From contig OZ026601.1 in assembly GCA_964020085.1 (NCBI GenBank), forward strand, positions 4,634,335-4,698,334: DNA of 64,000 nt, written 5' to 3'. Shown piece after piece: positions 44,001 to 58,500 of this stretch. Position numbers and translations under genes: made by a program. Origin of the DNA: Micromussa lordhowensis (lineage: Eukaryota; Cnidaria; Anthozoa; Scleractinia; Lobophylliidae). Each line of letters starts with the position of its first letter. Position 1 is the stretch's first letter. The notes beneath the pieces were generated by a model that was not told where the DNA came from, ran no database searches, and saw only the letters and a program-made list of their open reading frames with translations.

Positions 44001-47000
44001 TCCCCCCTTGGCAAAATCTCAGAAAATGGCCGATTTAGGTGTCTTTGCCAAATTTGTCATAACTCGGCTCTACGGACACTTACGGAGCCGCAGTTTGCAT
44101 CAAAATGCTCTGCTATGTTTGCACTTTAAGTGCATACTAATTAGGAGATGATGCAATTTGCGCCAGGGCGTTTTTGAAGCCCCTATAGTCGACCTACTTT
44201 TTTGAGCATTTTCCCTTGGTCCCCCCTTGGCAAAATCTCAGAAAATGGCCGATTTAGGTGTCTTTGCCAAATTTGTCATAACTCGGCTCTACGGACACTT
44301 ACGGAGCCGCAGTTTGCATCAAAATGCTCTGCTATGTTTGCACTTCAAGTGCATACTAATTAGAAGATGATGCAATTTGCGCCAGGGTGTTTTTGAAGCC
44401 CCTATAGTCGGCCTACTTTTTTGAGCATTTTCCCTTGGTCCCCCCTTGGCAAAATCTCAGAAAATGGCCGATTTAGGTGTCTTTGCCAAATTTGTCATAA
44501 CTCGGCTCTACGGACACTTACGGAGCCGCAGTTTGCATCAAAATGCTCTGCTATGTTTGCACTTCAAGTGCATACTAATTAGGAGATGATGCAATTTGCG
44601 CCAGGGTGTTTTTGAAGCCCCTATAGTCGGCCTACTTTTTTGAGCATTTTCCCTTGGTCCCCCCTTGGCAAAATCTCAGAAAATGGCCGATTTAGGTGTC
44701 TTTGCCAAATTTGTCATAACTCGGCTCTACGGACACTTACGGAGCCGCAGTTTGCATCAAAATGCTCTGCTATGTTTCCACTTTAAGTGCATACTAATTA
44801 GGAGATGATGCAATTTGCGCCAGGGCGTTTTTGAAGCCCCTATAGTCGACCTACTTTTTTGAGCATTTTCCCTTGGTCCCCCCTTGGCAAAATCTCAGAA
44901 AATGGCCGATTTAGGTGTCTTTGCCAAATTTGTCATAACTCGGCTCTACGGACACTTACGGAGCCGCAGTTTGCATCAAAATGCTCTGCTATGTTTGCAC
45001 TTCAAGTGCATACTAATTAGAAGATGATGCAATTTGCGCCAGGGTGTTTTTGAAGCCCCTATAGTCGGCCTACTTTTTTGAGCATTTTCCCTTGGTCCCC
45101 CCTTGGCAAAATCTCAGAAAATGGCCGATTTAGGTGTCTTTGCCAAATTTGTCATAACTCGGCTCTACGGACACTTACGGAGCCGCAGTTTGCATCAAAA
45201 TGCTCTGCTATGTTTGCACTTCAAGTGCATACTAATTAGGAGATGATGCAATTTGCGCCAGGGTGTTTTTGAAGCCCCTATAGTCGGCCTACTTTTTTGA
45301 GCATTTTCCCTTGGTCCCCCCTTGGCAAAATCTCAGAAAATGGCCGATTTAGGTGTCTTTGCCAAATTTGTCATAACTCGGCTCTACGGACACTTACGGA
45401 GCCGCAGTTTGCATCAAAATGCTCTGCTATGTTTGCACTTCAAGTGCATACTAATTAGGAGATGATGCAATTTGCGCCAGGGTGTTTTTGAAGCCCCTAT
45501 AGTCGGCCTACTTTTTTGAGCATTTTCCCTTGGTCCGCCCTTGGCAAAATCTCAGAAAATGGCCGATTTAGGTGTCTTTGCCAAATTTGTCATGACTCGG
45601 CTCTACGGACACTTACGGAGCCGCAGTTTGCATCAAAATGCTCTGCTATGTTTGCACTTTAAGTGCATACTAATTAGGAGATGATGCAATTTGCGCCAGG
45701 GTGTTTTTGAAGCCCCTATAGTCGGCCTACTTTTTTGAGCATTTTCCCTTGGTCCCCCCTTGGCAAAATCTCAGAAAATGGCCGATTTAGGTGTCTTTGC
45801 CAAATTTGTCATAACTCGGCTCTACGGACACTTACGGAGCCGCAGTTTGCATCAAAATGCTCTGCTATGTTTGCACTTCAAGTGCATACTAATTAGGAGA
45901 TGATGCAATTTGCGCCAGGGTGTTTTTGAAGCCCCTATAGTCGGCCTACTTTTTTGAGCATTTTCCCTTGGTCCGTCCCCACTTGGCAAAATCTCAGAAA
46001 ATGGCCGATTTAGGTGTCCTTGCCAAATTTGTCATAACTCGGCTCTACGGACACTTACGGAGCCGCAGTTTGCATCAAAATGCTCTGCTATGTTTGAACT
46101 TCAAGTGCATACTAATTAGGAGATGATGCAATTTGCGCCAGGGTGTTTTTGAAGCCCCTATAGTCGGCCTACTTTTTTGAGCATTTTCCCTTGGTCCCCC
46201 CTTGGCAAAATCTCAGAAAATGGCCGATTTAGGTGTCTTTGCCAAATTTGTCATAACTCGGCTCTACGGACACTTACGGAGCCGCAGCTTGCATCAAAAT
46301 GCTCTGCTATGTTTGCACTTCAAGTGCATACTAATTAGGAGATGATGCAATTTGCGCCAGGGTGTTTTTGAAGCCCCTATAGTCGGCCTACTTTTTTGAG
46401 CATTTTCCCTTCGTCCGTCCCCCCTTGGCAAAATTTCAGAAAATGGCCGATTTAGGTGTCTTTGCCAAATTTGTCATAACTCGGCTCTACAGACACTTAC
46501 GGAGCCGCAGTTTGCATCAAAATGCTCTGCTATGTTTGCACTTCAAGTGCATACTAATTAGGAGATGATGCAATTTGCGCCAGGGTGTTTTTGAAGCCCC
46601 TATATTCGGCCTACGTTTTTGAGCATTTTCCCTTGGTCCCCCCTTGGCAAAATCTCAGAAAATGGCCGATTTAGGTGTCTTTGCCAAATTTGTCATAACT
46701 CGGCTCTACGGACACTTACGGAGCCGCAGTTTGCATCAAAATGCTCTGCTATGTTTGCAATTCAAGTGCTTGCTAATTAGGAGATGATGCAATTTGCGCC
46801 AGGGTGTTTTTGAAGCCCCTATAGTCGGCCTACTTTTTTGAGCATTTTCCCTTGGTCCCCCCTTGGCAAAATCTCAGAAAATGGCCGATTTAGGTGTCTT
46901 TGCCAAATTTGTCATAACTCGGCTCTACGGACACTTACGGAGCCGCAGTTTGCATCAAAATACTCTGCTATGTTTGCACTTTAAGTGCATACTAATTACG

Positions 47001-47880
47001 AGGTGATGCAATTTGCGCCAGGGCGTATATGAAGCCCCTATAGTCGGCCTACTTTTTTGAGCATTTTCCCTTGGTCCCCCCTTGGCAAAATCTCAGAAAA
47101 TGGCCGATTTAGGTGTCTTTGCCAAATTTGTCATAACTCGGCTCTACGGACACTTACGGAGCCGCAGTTTGCATCAAAATGCTCTGCTATGTTTGCAATT
47201 CAAGTGCTTGCTAATTAGGAGATGATGCAATTTGCGCCAGGGTGTTTTTGAAGCCCCTATAGTCGGCCTACTTTTTTGAGCATTTTCCCTTGGTCCCCCC
47301 TTGGCAAAATCTCAGAAAATGGCCGATTTAGGTGTCTTTGCCAAATTTGTCATAACTCGGCTCTACGGACACTTACGGAGCCGCAGTTTGCATCAAAATA
47401 CTCTGCTATGTTTGCACTTTAAGTGCATACTAATTACGAGGTGATGCAATTTGCGCCAGGGCGTATATGAAGCCCCTATAGTCGGCCTACTTTTTTGAGC
47501 ATTTTCCCTTGGTCCCCCCTTGGCAAAATCTCAGAAAATGGCCGATTTAGGTGTCTTTGCCAAATTTGTCATAACTCGGCTCTACGGACACTTACGGAGC
47601 CGCAGTTTGCATCAAAATGCTTTGCTATGTTTGCACTTCAAGTGCATACTAATTAGGAGATGATGCAATTTGCGCCAGGGTGTTTTTGAAGCCCATATAG
47701 TCGGCCTACTTTTTTGAGCATTTTCCCTTGGTCCCCCTTGGCAAAATCTCAGAAAATGGCCGATTTAGGTGTCTTTGCCAAATTTGTCATAACTCGGCTC
47801 TACGGACACTTACGGAGCCGCAGTTTGCATCAAAATGCTCTGCTATGTTTGCACTTCAAGTGCATACTAATTAGGAGGTA

Positions 47881-50800
47881 ATGCCATTTGCGCCAGGGTG
47901 TTTTTGAAGCCCCTATAGTCGGCCTACTTTTTTGAGCATTTTCCCTTGGTCCCCCCTTGGCAAAATCTCAGAAAATGGCCGATTTAGGTGTCCTTGCCAA
48001 ATTTGTCATAACTCGGCTATACGGACACTTATGGAGCCGCAGTTTGCAGCACAATGTCCTCCTATGTTTGCACTTCAAGTGCATACTAATTAGGAGATGA
48101 TGCCATTTGCGCCAGGGTGTTTTTGAAGCCCCTATAGTCGGCCTACTTTTTTGAGCATTTTCCCTTGGTCCCCCCTTGGCTAAATCTCAGAAAATGACCG
48201 ATTTAGGTGTCCTTGCCAAATTTGTCATAACTCGGCTATACGGACACTTATGGAGCCGCAGTTTGCAGCAAAATGTCCTCCTATGTTTGCACTTCAAGTG
48301 CATACTAATTAGGAGGTGATGCCATTTGCGCCAGGGTGTTTTTGAAGCCCCTATAGTCGGCCTACTTTTTTGAGCATTTTCCCTTGGTCCCCCCTTGGCA
48401 AAATCTCAGAAAATGGCCGATTTAGGTGTCCTTGCCAAATTTGTCATAACTCGGCTATACGGACACTTATGGAGCCGCAGTTTGCAGCACAATGTCCTCC
48501 TATGTTTGCACTTCAAGTGCATACTAATTAGGAGATGATGCCATTTGCGCCAGGGTGTTTTTGAAGCCCCTATAGTCGGCCTACTTTTTTGAGCATTTTC
48601 CCTTGGTCCCCCCTTGGCAAAATCTCAGAAAAAGGCCGATTTAGGTGTCCTTGCCACCTTGCCACCATTTGTCATAACTCGGCTATACGGACACTTATGG
48701 AGCCGCAGTTTGCAGCACAATGTCCTCCTATGTTTGCACTTCAAGTGCATACTAATTAGGAGATGATGCCGTTTACGCCAGGGTGTTTTTGAAGCCTCTA
48801 TAGTCGGCCTACTTTTTTAAGCGTTTTCCCTTGGTCCCCCCTTGGCTAAATCTCAGAAAATGACCGATTTAGGTGTCCTTGCCAAATTTGTCATAACTCG
48901 GCTATACGGACACTTATGGAGCCGCAGTTTGCAGCAAAATGTCCTCCTATGTTTGCACTTCAAGCGCATACTAATTAGGAGGTGATGCCATTTGCGCCAG
49001 GGTGTTTTTGAAGCCCCTATAGTCGGCCTTCTTTTTTGAGCATTTTCCCTTGGTCCCCCCTTGGCAAAATCTCAGAAAATGGCCGATTTAGGTGTCCTTC
49101 CCAAATTTGTCATAACTCGGCTATACGGACACTTATGGAGCCGCAGTTTGCAGCAAAATGTCCTCCTATGTTTGCACTTCAAGTGCATACTAATTAGGAG
49201 ATGATGCCATTTGCGCCAGGGTGTTTTTGAAGCCCCTATAGTCGGCCTACTTTTTTGAGCATTTTCCCTTGGTCCCCCCTTGGCTAAATCTCAGAAAATG
49301 GCCGATTTAGGTGTCCTTGCCAAATTTGTCATAACTCGGCTATACGGACACTTATGGAGCTGCAGTTTGCAGCAAAATGTGCTCCTATGTTTGCACTTCA
49401 AGTGCATACTAATTAGGAGGTGATGCCATTTGCGCCAGGGTGTTTTTGAAGCCCCTATAGTCGGCCTACTTTTTTGAGCATTTTTTTTTGGTACCCCTAT
49501 GCAAAATCTCAGAAAATGGCCGATTTAGGTGTCCTTGCCAAATTTGTCATAACTCGGCTATACGGACACTTATGGAGCCGCAGTTTGCAGCACAATGTCC
49601 TCCTATGTTTGCACTTCAAGTGCATACTAATTAGGAGATGATGCCATTTGCGCCAGGGTGTTTTTGAAGCCCCTATAGTCGGCCTACTTTTTTGAGCATT
49701 TTCCCTTGGTCCCCCCTTGGCTAAATCTCAGAAAATGGCCGATTTAGGTGTCCTTCCCAAATTTGTCATAACTCGGCTATACGGACACTTATGGAGCTGC
49801 AGTTTGCAGCAAAATGTCCTCCTATCTGCACTTCAAGTGCATACTAATTAGGAGATAATGCCATTTGCGCCAGGGTGTTTTTGAAGCCCCTATAGTCGGC
49901 CTACTTGTTTGAGCAGTTTCCCTTGTTCCCCCCTTGGCAAAATCTCAGAAAATGGCCGATTTAGGTGTCCTTGCCAAATTTGTCATAACTCGGCTATACG
50001 GACACTTATGGAGCCGCAGTGTGCAGCAAAATGTCCTGCTATGTTTGCACTTCAAGTGCATACTAATTAGGAGATGATGCCACTTGCGCCAGGGTGTTTT
50101 TGAAGCCCCTATAGTCGGCCTACTTTTTTGAGCATTTTCCCTTGGTCCCCCCTTGGCTAAATCTCAGAAAATGACCGATTTAGGTGTCCTTGCCAAATTT
50201 GTCATAACTCGGCTATACGGACACTTATGGAGCTGCAGTTTGCAGCAAAATGTGCTCCTATGTTTGCACTTCAAGTGCATACTAATTAAGAGGTGATTCC
50301 ATTTGCGCCAGGGTGTTTTTGAAGCCCCTATAGTCGGCCTACTTTTTTGAGCATTTTTTTTTGGTACCCCTATGCAAAATCTCAGAAAATGGCCGATTTA
50401 GGTGTCCTTGCCAAATTTGTCATAACTCGGCTATACGGACACTTATGGAGCCGCAGTTTGCAGCACAATGTCCTCCTATGTTTGCACTTCAAGTGCATAC
50501 TAATTAGGAGATGATGCCATTTGCGCCAGGGTGTTTTTGAAGCCCCTATAGTCGGCCTACTTTTTTGAGCATTTTCCCTTGGTCCCCCCTTGGCTAAATC
50601 TCAGAAAATGGCCGATTTAGGTGTCCTTGCCAAATTTGTCATAACTCGGCTATACGGACACTTATGGAGCCGCAGTGTGCAGCAAAATGTCCTCCTATGT
50701 TTGCACTTTAAGTGCATACTAATTAGGAGATGATGCCATTTGCGCCAGGGTGTTTTTGAAGCCCCCATAGTCGGCCTACTTTTTTGAGCATTTTCCCTTG

Positions 50801-52120
50801 GTCCCCCCTTGGCTAAATCTCAGAAAATGACCGATTTAGGTGTCCTTGCCAAATTTGTCATAACTCGGCTATACGGACACTTATGGAGCCGCAGTTTGCA
50901 GCAAAATGTCCTCCTATGTTTGCACTTCAAGTGCATACTAATTAGGAGGTGATGCCATTTGCGCCAGGGTGTTTTTGAAGCCCCTATAGTCGGCCTACTT
51001 TTTTGAGCATTTTCCCTTGGTCCCCCGTTGGCTAAATCTCAGATAATGGCCGATTTAGGTGTCCTTGCCAAATTTGTCATAACTCGGCTATACGGACACT
51101 TATGGAGCCGCAGTTTGCAGCACAATGTCCTCCTATGTTTGCACTTCAAGTGCATACTAATTAGGAGATGATGCCATTTGCGCCAGGGTGTTTTTGAAGC
51201 CCCTATAGTCGGCCTACTTTTTTGAGCATTTTCCCTTGGTCCCCCCTTGGAAAAATCTCAGAAAAAGGCCGATTTAGGTGTCCTTGCCACCTTGCCACCA
51301 TTTGTCATAACTCGGCTATACGGACACTTATGGAGCCGCAGTTTGCAGCACAATGTCCTCCTATGTTTGCACTTCAAGTGCATACTAATTAGGAGATGAT
51401 GCCGTTTACGCCAGGGTGTTTTTGAAGCCTCTATAGTCGGCCTACTTTTTTAAGCGTTTTCCCTTGGTCCCCCCTTGGCAAAATCTCAGAAAATGGCCGA
51501 TTTAGGTGTCCTTGCCAAATTTGTCATAACTCGGCTATACGGACACTTATGGCGCCGCAGTTTGCAGCAAAATGTCGTCCTATGTTTGCACTTCAAGTGC
51601 ATACTAATTAGGAGATGATGCCATTTGCGCCAGGGTGTTTTTGAATTCCCTATATTCGGCCTACTTTTTTGAGCATTTTCCCTTGGTCCCCCCTTGGCAA
51701 AATCTCAGAAAATGGTCGATTTAGGTGTCCTTGCTAAATTTGCCATAACTCGGCCATACGGACACTTATGGAGCCGCAGTTTGCGGCAAAATGTCCTCCT
51801 ATGTTTGCACTTGAAGTGCATACTAATTAGGAGATGATGCCATTTGCGCTAGGGTGTTTTTGAAGCCCCTATAGTCGGCCTACGTTTTTGAGCATTTTCC
51901 CTTGGTCCCCCCTTGGCAAAATCTCAGAAAATGGTCGATTTAGGTGTCCTTGCCAAATTTGTCATAACTCGGCCATACGGACACTTATGGAGCCGCAGTT
52001 TGCGGCAAAATGTCCTCCTATGTTTGCACTTGAAGTGCATACTAATTAGGAGATGATGCCATTTGCGCTAGGGTGTTTTTGAAGCCCCTATAATCAGCCT
52101 ACTTTTTTGAGCGTTTTCCC
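47881..52120 (+). repeat. Satellite block B1 (subfamily B)
   Basis: The diagnostics switch together to GTGTCCTTGCC, GGCTATACGG, CACTTATGG, CAGCAAAATGTCCTCC and GATGCCATTT. The switch occurs inside one monomer at about 47875-47885. Frequent extra variants are GGCTAAATC, AATGACCG and a 12-bp duplication CCACCTTGCCAC (near 48651 and 51286). Confidence 0.9.
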
Positions 52121-55100
52121 TTGGTCCCCCCTTGGCAAAATCTCAGAAAATGGCCGATTTAGGTGTCTTTGCCAAATTTGTCATAACTCGGCTCTACGGA
52201 CAGTTACGGAGCCGCAGTTTGCATCAAAATGCTCTGCTATGTTTGCACTTCAAGTGCATACTAATTAGGAGATGATGCAATTTGCGCCAGGGTGTTTTTG
52301 AAGCCCCTATAGTCGGCCTACTTTTTTGAGCATTTTCCCTTGGTCCCCCCTTGGCAAAATCTCAGAAAATGGCCGATTTAGGTGTCTTTGCCAAATTTGT
52401 CATAACTCGGCTCTACGGACACTTACGGAGCCGCAGTTTGCATCAAAATGCTCTGCTATGTTTGCACTTTAAGTGCATACTAAGTAGGAGATGATGCAAT
52501 TTGCGCCAGGGCGTTTTTGAAGCCCCTATATTCGGCCTACTTTTTTGAGCATTTTCCCTTGGTCCCCCCTTGGCAAAATCTCAGAAAATGGCCGATTTAG
52601 GTGTCTTTGCCAAATTTGTCATAACTCGGCTCTACGGACACTTACGGAGCCGCAGTTTGCATCAAAATGCTCTGCTATGCTTGCACTTCAAGTGCATACT
52701 AATTAGGAGATGATGCAATTTGCGCCAGGGTGTTTTTGAAGCCCCTATAGTCGGCCTACGTTTTTGAGCATTTTCCCTTGGTCCCCCCTTGGCAAAATCT
52801 CAGAAAATGGCCGATTTAGGTGTCTTTGCCAAATTTGTCATAACTCAGCTCTACGGACACTTACGGAGCCGCAGTTTGCATCAAAATGCTCTGCTATGTT
52901 TGCACTTTAAGTACATACTAAGTAGGAGATGATGCAATTTGCGCCAGGGCGTTTTTTAAGCCCCTATAATCGGCCTACTTTTTTGAGCATTTTCCCTTGG
53001 TCCCCCCTTGGCAAAATCTCAGAAAATGGCCGATTTAGGTGTCTTTGCCAAATTTGTCATAACTCGGCTCTACGGACACTTACGGAGCCGCAGTTTGCAT
53101 CAAAATGCTTTGCTATGTTTGCACTTCAAGTGCATGCTAATTAGGAGATGATGCAATTTGCGCCAGGGTGTCTTTGAAGCCCCTATAGTCGGCCTACTTT
53201 TTTGAGCATTTTCCCTTGGTCCCCCCTTGGCAAAATCTCAGAAAATGGCCGATTTAGGTGTCTTTGCCAAATTTGTCATAACTCAGCTCTACGGACACTT
53301 ACGGAGCCGCAGTTTGCATCAAAATGCTCTGCTATGTTTGCACTTTAAGTGCATACTAAGTAGGAGATGATGCAATTTGCGCCAGGGCGTTTTTTAAGCC
53401 CCTATAATCGGCCTACTTTTTTGAGCATTTTCCCTTGGTCCCCCCTTGGCAAAATCTCAGAAAATGGCCGATTTAGGTGTCTTTGCCAAATTTGTCATAA
53501 CTCGGCTCTACGGACACTTACGGAGCCGCAGTTTGCATCAAAATGCTTTGCTATGTTTGCACTTCAAGTGCATGCTAATTAGGAGATGATGCAATTTGCG
53601 CCAGGGTGTCTTTGAAGCCCCTATAGTCGGCCTACTTTTTTGAGCATTTTCCCTTTGTCCCCCCTTGGCAAAATCTCAGAAAATGGCCGATTTAGGTGTC
53701 TTTGCCAAATTTGTCATAACTCGGCTCTACGGACACTTACGGAGCCGCAGTTTGCATCAAAATGCTCTGCTATGTTTGCACTTCAAGTGCATACTAATTA
53801 GGAGATGATGCAATTTTTGAAGCCCCTATAGTCGGCCTACTTTTTTGAGCATTTTCCCTTGGTCCCCCCTTGGCAAAATCTCAGAAAATGGCCGATTTAG
53901 GTGTCTTTGCCAAATTGGTCATAACGCGGCTCTACGGACACTTACGGAGCCGCAGTTTGCATCAAAATGCTCTGCTATGTTTGCACTTTAAGTGCATACT
54001 AATTTGGAAATGATGCAATTTGCGCCAGGGTGTTTTTGAAGCCCCTATAGTCGGCCTACTTTTTTGAGCATTTTCCCTTGGTCCCCCCTTGGCAAAATCT
54101 CAGAAAATGGCCAATTTAGGTGTCTTTGCCAAATTGGTCATAACGCGGCTCTACGGACACTTACGGAGCCGCAGTTTGCATCAAAATGCTCTGCTATGTT
54201 TGCACTTCAAGTGCATACTAATTAGGAGATGATGCAATTTGCGCCAGGGTGTTTTTGAAGCCCCTATAGTCGGCCTACTTTTTTGAGCATTTTCCCTTGG
54301 TCCCCCCTTGGCAAAATCTCAGAAAATGGCCGATTTAGGTGTCCTTGCCAAATTTGTCATAACTCGGCTCTACGGACACTTACGGAGCCGCAGTTTGCAT
54401 CAAAATGCTCTGCTATGTTTGCACTTCAAGTGCATAGTAATTAAGAGATGATGCAATTTGCTCCAGGGTGTTTTTGAAGCCCCTATAGTCGGCCTACTTT
54501 TTTGAGCATTTTCCCTTTGTCCCCCCATGGCAAAATGTCAGAAAATGGCCGATTTAGGTGTCTTTGCCAAATTTGTCATAACTCGGCTGTACGGACACTT
54601 ACGGAGCCGCAGTTTGCATCAAAATGCTCTGCTATGTTTGCACTTCAAGTGCATACTAATTAGGAGATGATGCAATTTGCGTCAGCGTGTTTATGAAGCC
54701 CCTATAGTCGGCCTACTTTTTTGAGCATTTTCCCTTGGTCCGTCCCCCCTTGGCAAAATCTCAGAAAATGGCCGATTTAGGTGTCTTTGCCAAATTTGTC
54801 ATAACTCGGCTCTACGGACACTTACGGAGCCGCAGTTTGCATCAAAATGCTCTGCTATGTTTGCACTTCAAGTGCATACTAATTAGGAGATGATGCAATT
54901 TGCGCCAGGGTGTTTTTGAAGCCCCTATAGTCGGCCTACTTTTTTGAGCATTTTCCCTTGGTCCCCCCTTGGCAAAATCTCAGAAAATGGCCGATTTAGG
55001 TGTCTTTGCCAAATTTGTCATAACTCGGCTCTACGGACACTTACGGAGCCGCAGTTTGCATCAAAATGCTCTGCTATGTTTGCACTTCAAGTGCATAGTA

Positions 55101-55550
55101 ATTAAGAGATGATGCAATTTGCTCCAGGGTGTTTTTGAAGCCCCTATAGTCGGCCTACTTTTTTGAGCATTTTCCCTTGGTCCCCCCTTGGCAAAATCTC
55201 AGAAAATGGCCGATTTAGGTGTCTTTGCCAAATTTGTCATAACTCGGCTCTACGGACACTTACGGAGCCGCAGTTTCCATCAAAATGCTCTGCTATGTTT
55301 GCACTTCAAGTGCATACTAATTAGGAGATGATGCAATTTGCGCCAGGGTGTTTATGAAGCCCCTATAGTCGGCCTACTTTTTTGAGCATTTTCCCTTGGT
55401 CCGTCCCCCCTTGGCAAAATCTCAGAAAATGGCCGATTTAGGTGTCTTTGCCAGATTTGTCATAACTCGGCGCTACGGACACTTACGGAGCCGCAGTTTG
55501 CATCAAAATGCTCTGCTATGTTTGCACTTCAAGTGCATACTAATTAGGAG
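52121..55550 (+). repeat. Satellite block A2 (subfamily A)
   Basis: The array returns to A-type markers after a chimeric monomer (B start at about 52060, A markers from about 52168). Local variants are CTAAGTAGG, TTTTTTAAGCC and CATGCTAATT, duplicated at a 438-bp offset (52929 and 53367). One monomer near 53813 has lost about 17 bp including GCGCCAGGGTG. Confidence 0.85.
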
Positions 55551-58500
55551 ATAATGCCATTTGCGCCAGGGTGTTTTTGAAGCCCCTATAGTCGGCCTAC
55601 TTTTTTGAGCATTTTCCCTTGGTCCGTCCCCCCTTGGCAAAATCTCAGAAAATGGCCGATTTAGGTGTCTTTGCCAAATTTGTCATAACTCGGCGCTACG
55701 GACACTTACGGACCGCAGTTTGCATCAAAATGCTCTGCTATGTTTGCACTTCAAGTGCATACTAATTAGGAGATGATGCCATTTGCGCCAGGGTGTTTTT
55801 TAAGCCCGTATAGTCGGCCTACTGTTTTGAGCATTTTCCCTTGGTCCACCCGTGGCTAAATCTCAGAAAATGACCGATTTAGGTGTCCTTGCCAAATTTG
55901 TCATAACTCGGCTATACGGACACTTATGGAGCCGCAGTTTGCAGAAAAACGTCCTCCTATGTTTGCACTTCACGTGCATACTAATTAGGAGGTGATGCCA
56001 TTTGCGCCAGGGTGTTTTTGAAGCCCCTATAGTCGGCCTACTTTTTTGAGCATTTTCCCTTGGTCCCCCCTTGGCAAAATCTCAGAAAATGGCCGATTTA
56101 GTTGTCCTTGCCAAATTTGTCATAACTCGGCTATACGGACACTTATGGAGCCGCAGTTTGCAGCAAAATGTCCTCCTATGTTTGCACTTCAAGTGCATAC
56201 TAATTAGGAGATGATGCCATTTGCGCCAGGGTGTTTTTGAAGCCCCTATAGTCGGCCTACTTTTTTGAGCATTTTCCCTTGGTCCCCCCTTGGCAAAATC
56301 TCAGAAAATGGCCGATTTAGGTGTCCTTCCCAAATTTGTCATAACTCGGCTATACGGACACTTATGGAGCTGCAGTTTGCAGCAAAATGTCCTCCTATCT
56401 GCACTTCAAGTGCATACTAATTAGGAGATAATGCCATTTGCGCCAGGGTGTTTTTGAAGCCCCTATAGTCGGCCTACTTGTTTGAGCAGTTTCCCTTGTT
56501 CCCCCCTTGGCAAAATCTCAGAAAATGGCCGATTTAGGTGTCCTTGCCAAATTTGTCATAACTCGGCTATACGGACACTTATGGAGCCGCAGTGTGCAGC
56601 AAAATGTCCTCCTATGTTTGCACTTCAAGTGCATACTAATTAGGAGATGATGCCATTTGCGCCAGGGTGTTTTTGAAGCCCCTATAGTCGGCCTACTTTT
56701 TTGAGCATTTTCCCTTGGTACTCCTATGCAAAATCTCAGAAAATGGCCGATTTAGGTGTCCTTGCCAAATTTGTCATAACTCGGCTATACGGACACTTAT
56801 GGAGCCGCAGTTTGCAGCACAATGTCCTCCTATGTTTGCACTTCAAGTGCATACTAATTAGGAGATGATGCCATTTGCGCCAGGGTGTTTTTGAAGCCCC
56901 TATAGTCGGCCTACTTTTTTGAGCATTTTCCCTTGGTCCCCCCTTGGCAAAATCTCAGAAAATGGCCGATTTAGGTGTCCTTCCCAAATTTGTCATAACT
57001 CGGCTATACGGACACTTATGGAGCTGCAGTTTGCAGCAAAATGTCCTCCTATCTGCACTTCAAGTGCATACTAATTAGGAGATAATGCCATTTGCGCCAG
57101 GGTGTTTTTGAAGCCCCTATAGTCGGCCTACTTGTTTGAGCAGTTTCCCTTGTTCCCCCCTTGGCAAAATCTCAGAAAATGGCCGATTTAGGTGTCCTTG
57201 CCAAATTTGTCATAACTCGGCTATACGGACACTTATGGAGCCGCAGTGTGCAGCAAAATGTCCTCCTATGTTTGCACTTCAAGTGCATACTAATTAGGAG
57301 ATGATGCCATTTGCGCCAGGGTGTTTTTGAAGCCCCTATAGTCGGCCTACTTTTTTGAGCATTTTCCCTTGGTACTCCTATGCAAAATCTCAGAAAATGG
57401 CCGATTTAGGTGTCCTTGCCAAATTTGTCATAACTCGGCTATACGGACACTTATGGAGCCGCAGTTTGCAGCACAATGTCCTCCTATGTTTGCACTTCAA
57501 GTGCATACTAATTAGGAGATGATGCCATTTGCGCCAGGGTGTTTTTGAAGCCCCTATAGTCGGCCTACTTTTTTGAGCATTTTCCCTTGGTCCCCCCTTG
57601 GCAAAATCTCAGAAAATGGCCGATTTAGGTGTCCTTCCCAAATTTGTCATAACTCGGCTATACGGACACTTATGGAGCTGCAGTTTGCAGCAAAATGTCC
57701 TCCTATCTGCACTTCAAGTGCATACTAATTAGGAGATAATGCCATTTGCGCCAGGGTGTTTTTGAAGCCCCTATAGTCGGCCTACTTGTTTGAGCAGTTT
57801 CCCTTGTTCCCCCCTTGGCAAAATCTCAGAAAATGGCCGATTTAGGTGTCCTTGCCAAATTTGTCATAACTCGGCTATACGGACACTTATGGAGCCGCAG
57901 TGTGCAGCAAAATGTCCTCCTATGTTTGCACTTCAAGTGCATACTAATTAGGAGATGATGCCATTTGCGCCAGGGTGTTTTTGAAGCCCCTATAGTCGGC
58001 CTACTTTTTTGAGCATTTTCCCTTGGTACTCCTATGCAAAATCTCAGAAAATGGCCGATTTAGGTGTCCTTGCCAAATTTGTCATAACTCGGCTATACGG
58101 ACACTTATGGAGCCGCAGTTTGCAGCACAATGTCCTCCTATGTTTGCACTTCAAGTGCATACTAATTAGGAGATGATGCCATTTGCGCCAGGGTGTTTTT
58201 GAAGCCCCTATAGTCGGCCTACTTTTTTGAGCATTTTCCCTTGGTCCCCCCTTGGCTAAATCTCAGAAAATGGCCGATTTAGGTGTCCTTGCCAAATTTG
58301 TCATAACTCGGCTATACGGACACTTATGGAGCCGCAGTGTGCAGCAAAATGTCCTCCTATGTTTGCACTTCAAGTGCATACTAATTAGGAGATGATGCCA
58401 TTTGCGCCAGGGTGTTTTTGAAGCCCCCATAATCGGCCTACTTTTTTGAGCATTTTCCCTTGGTCCCCCCTTGGCTAAATCTCAGAAAATGGCCGATTTA

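Larger units (their letters stand above)
11401..47880 (+). repeat. Satellite block A1 (subfamily A)
   Basis: Monomers here carry the A diagnostics GTGTCTTTGCC, GGCTCTACGG, CACTTACGG (or TTTCGG), CATCAAAATGCTCTGC and GATGCAATTT. Minor variants mark sub-blocks: TTTTATGAGC with CCTTAGC (14.4-19.5 and 26.7 kb), AGATGATGATGC with CTATTTTGAG (20.9-25.1 kb), GGTGCTTTTGAAG (33.2-41 kb) and GTCCGTCC insertions (41.8-46.5 kb). A 13-bp internal duplication in the CCCTTGGTCCCC region lies near 31931. Confidence 0.9.
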
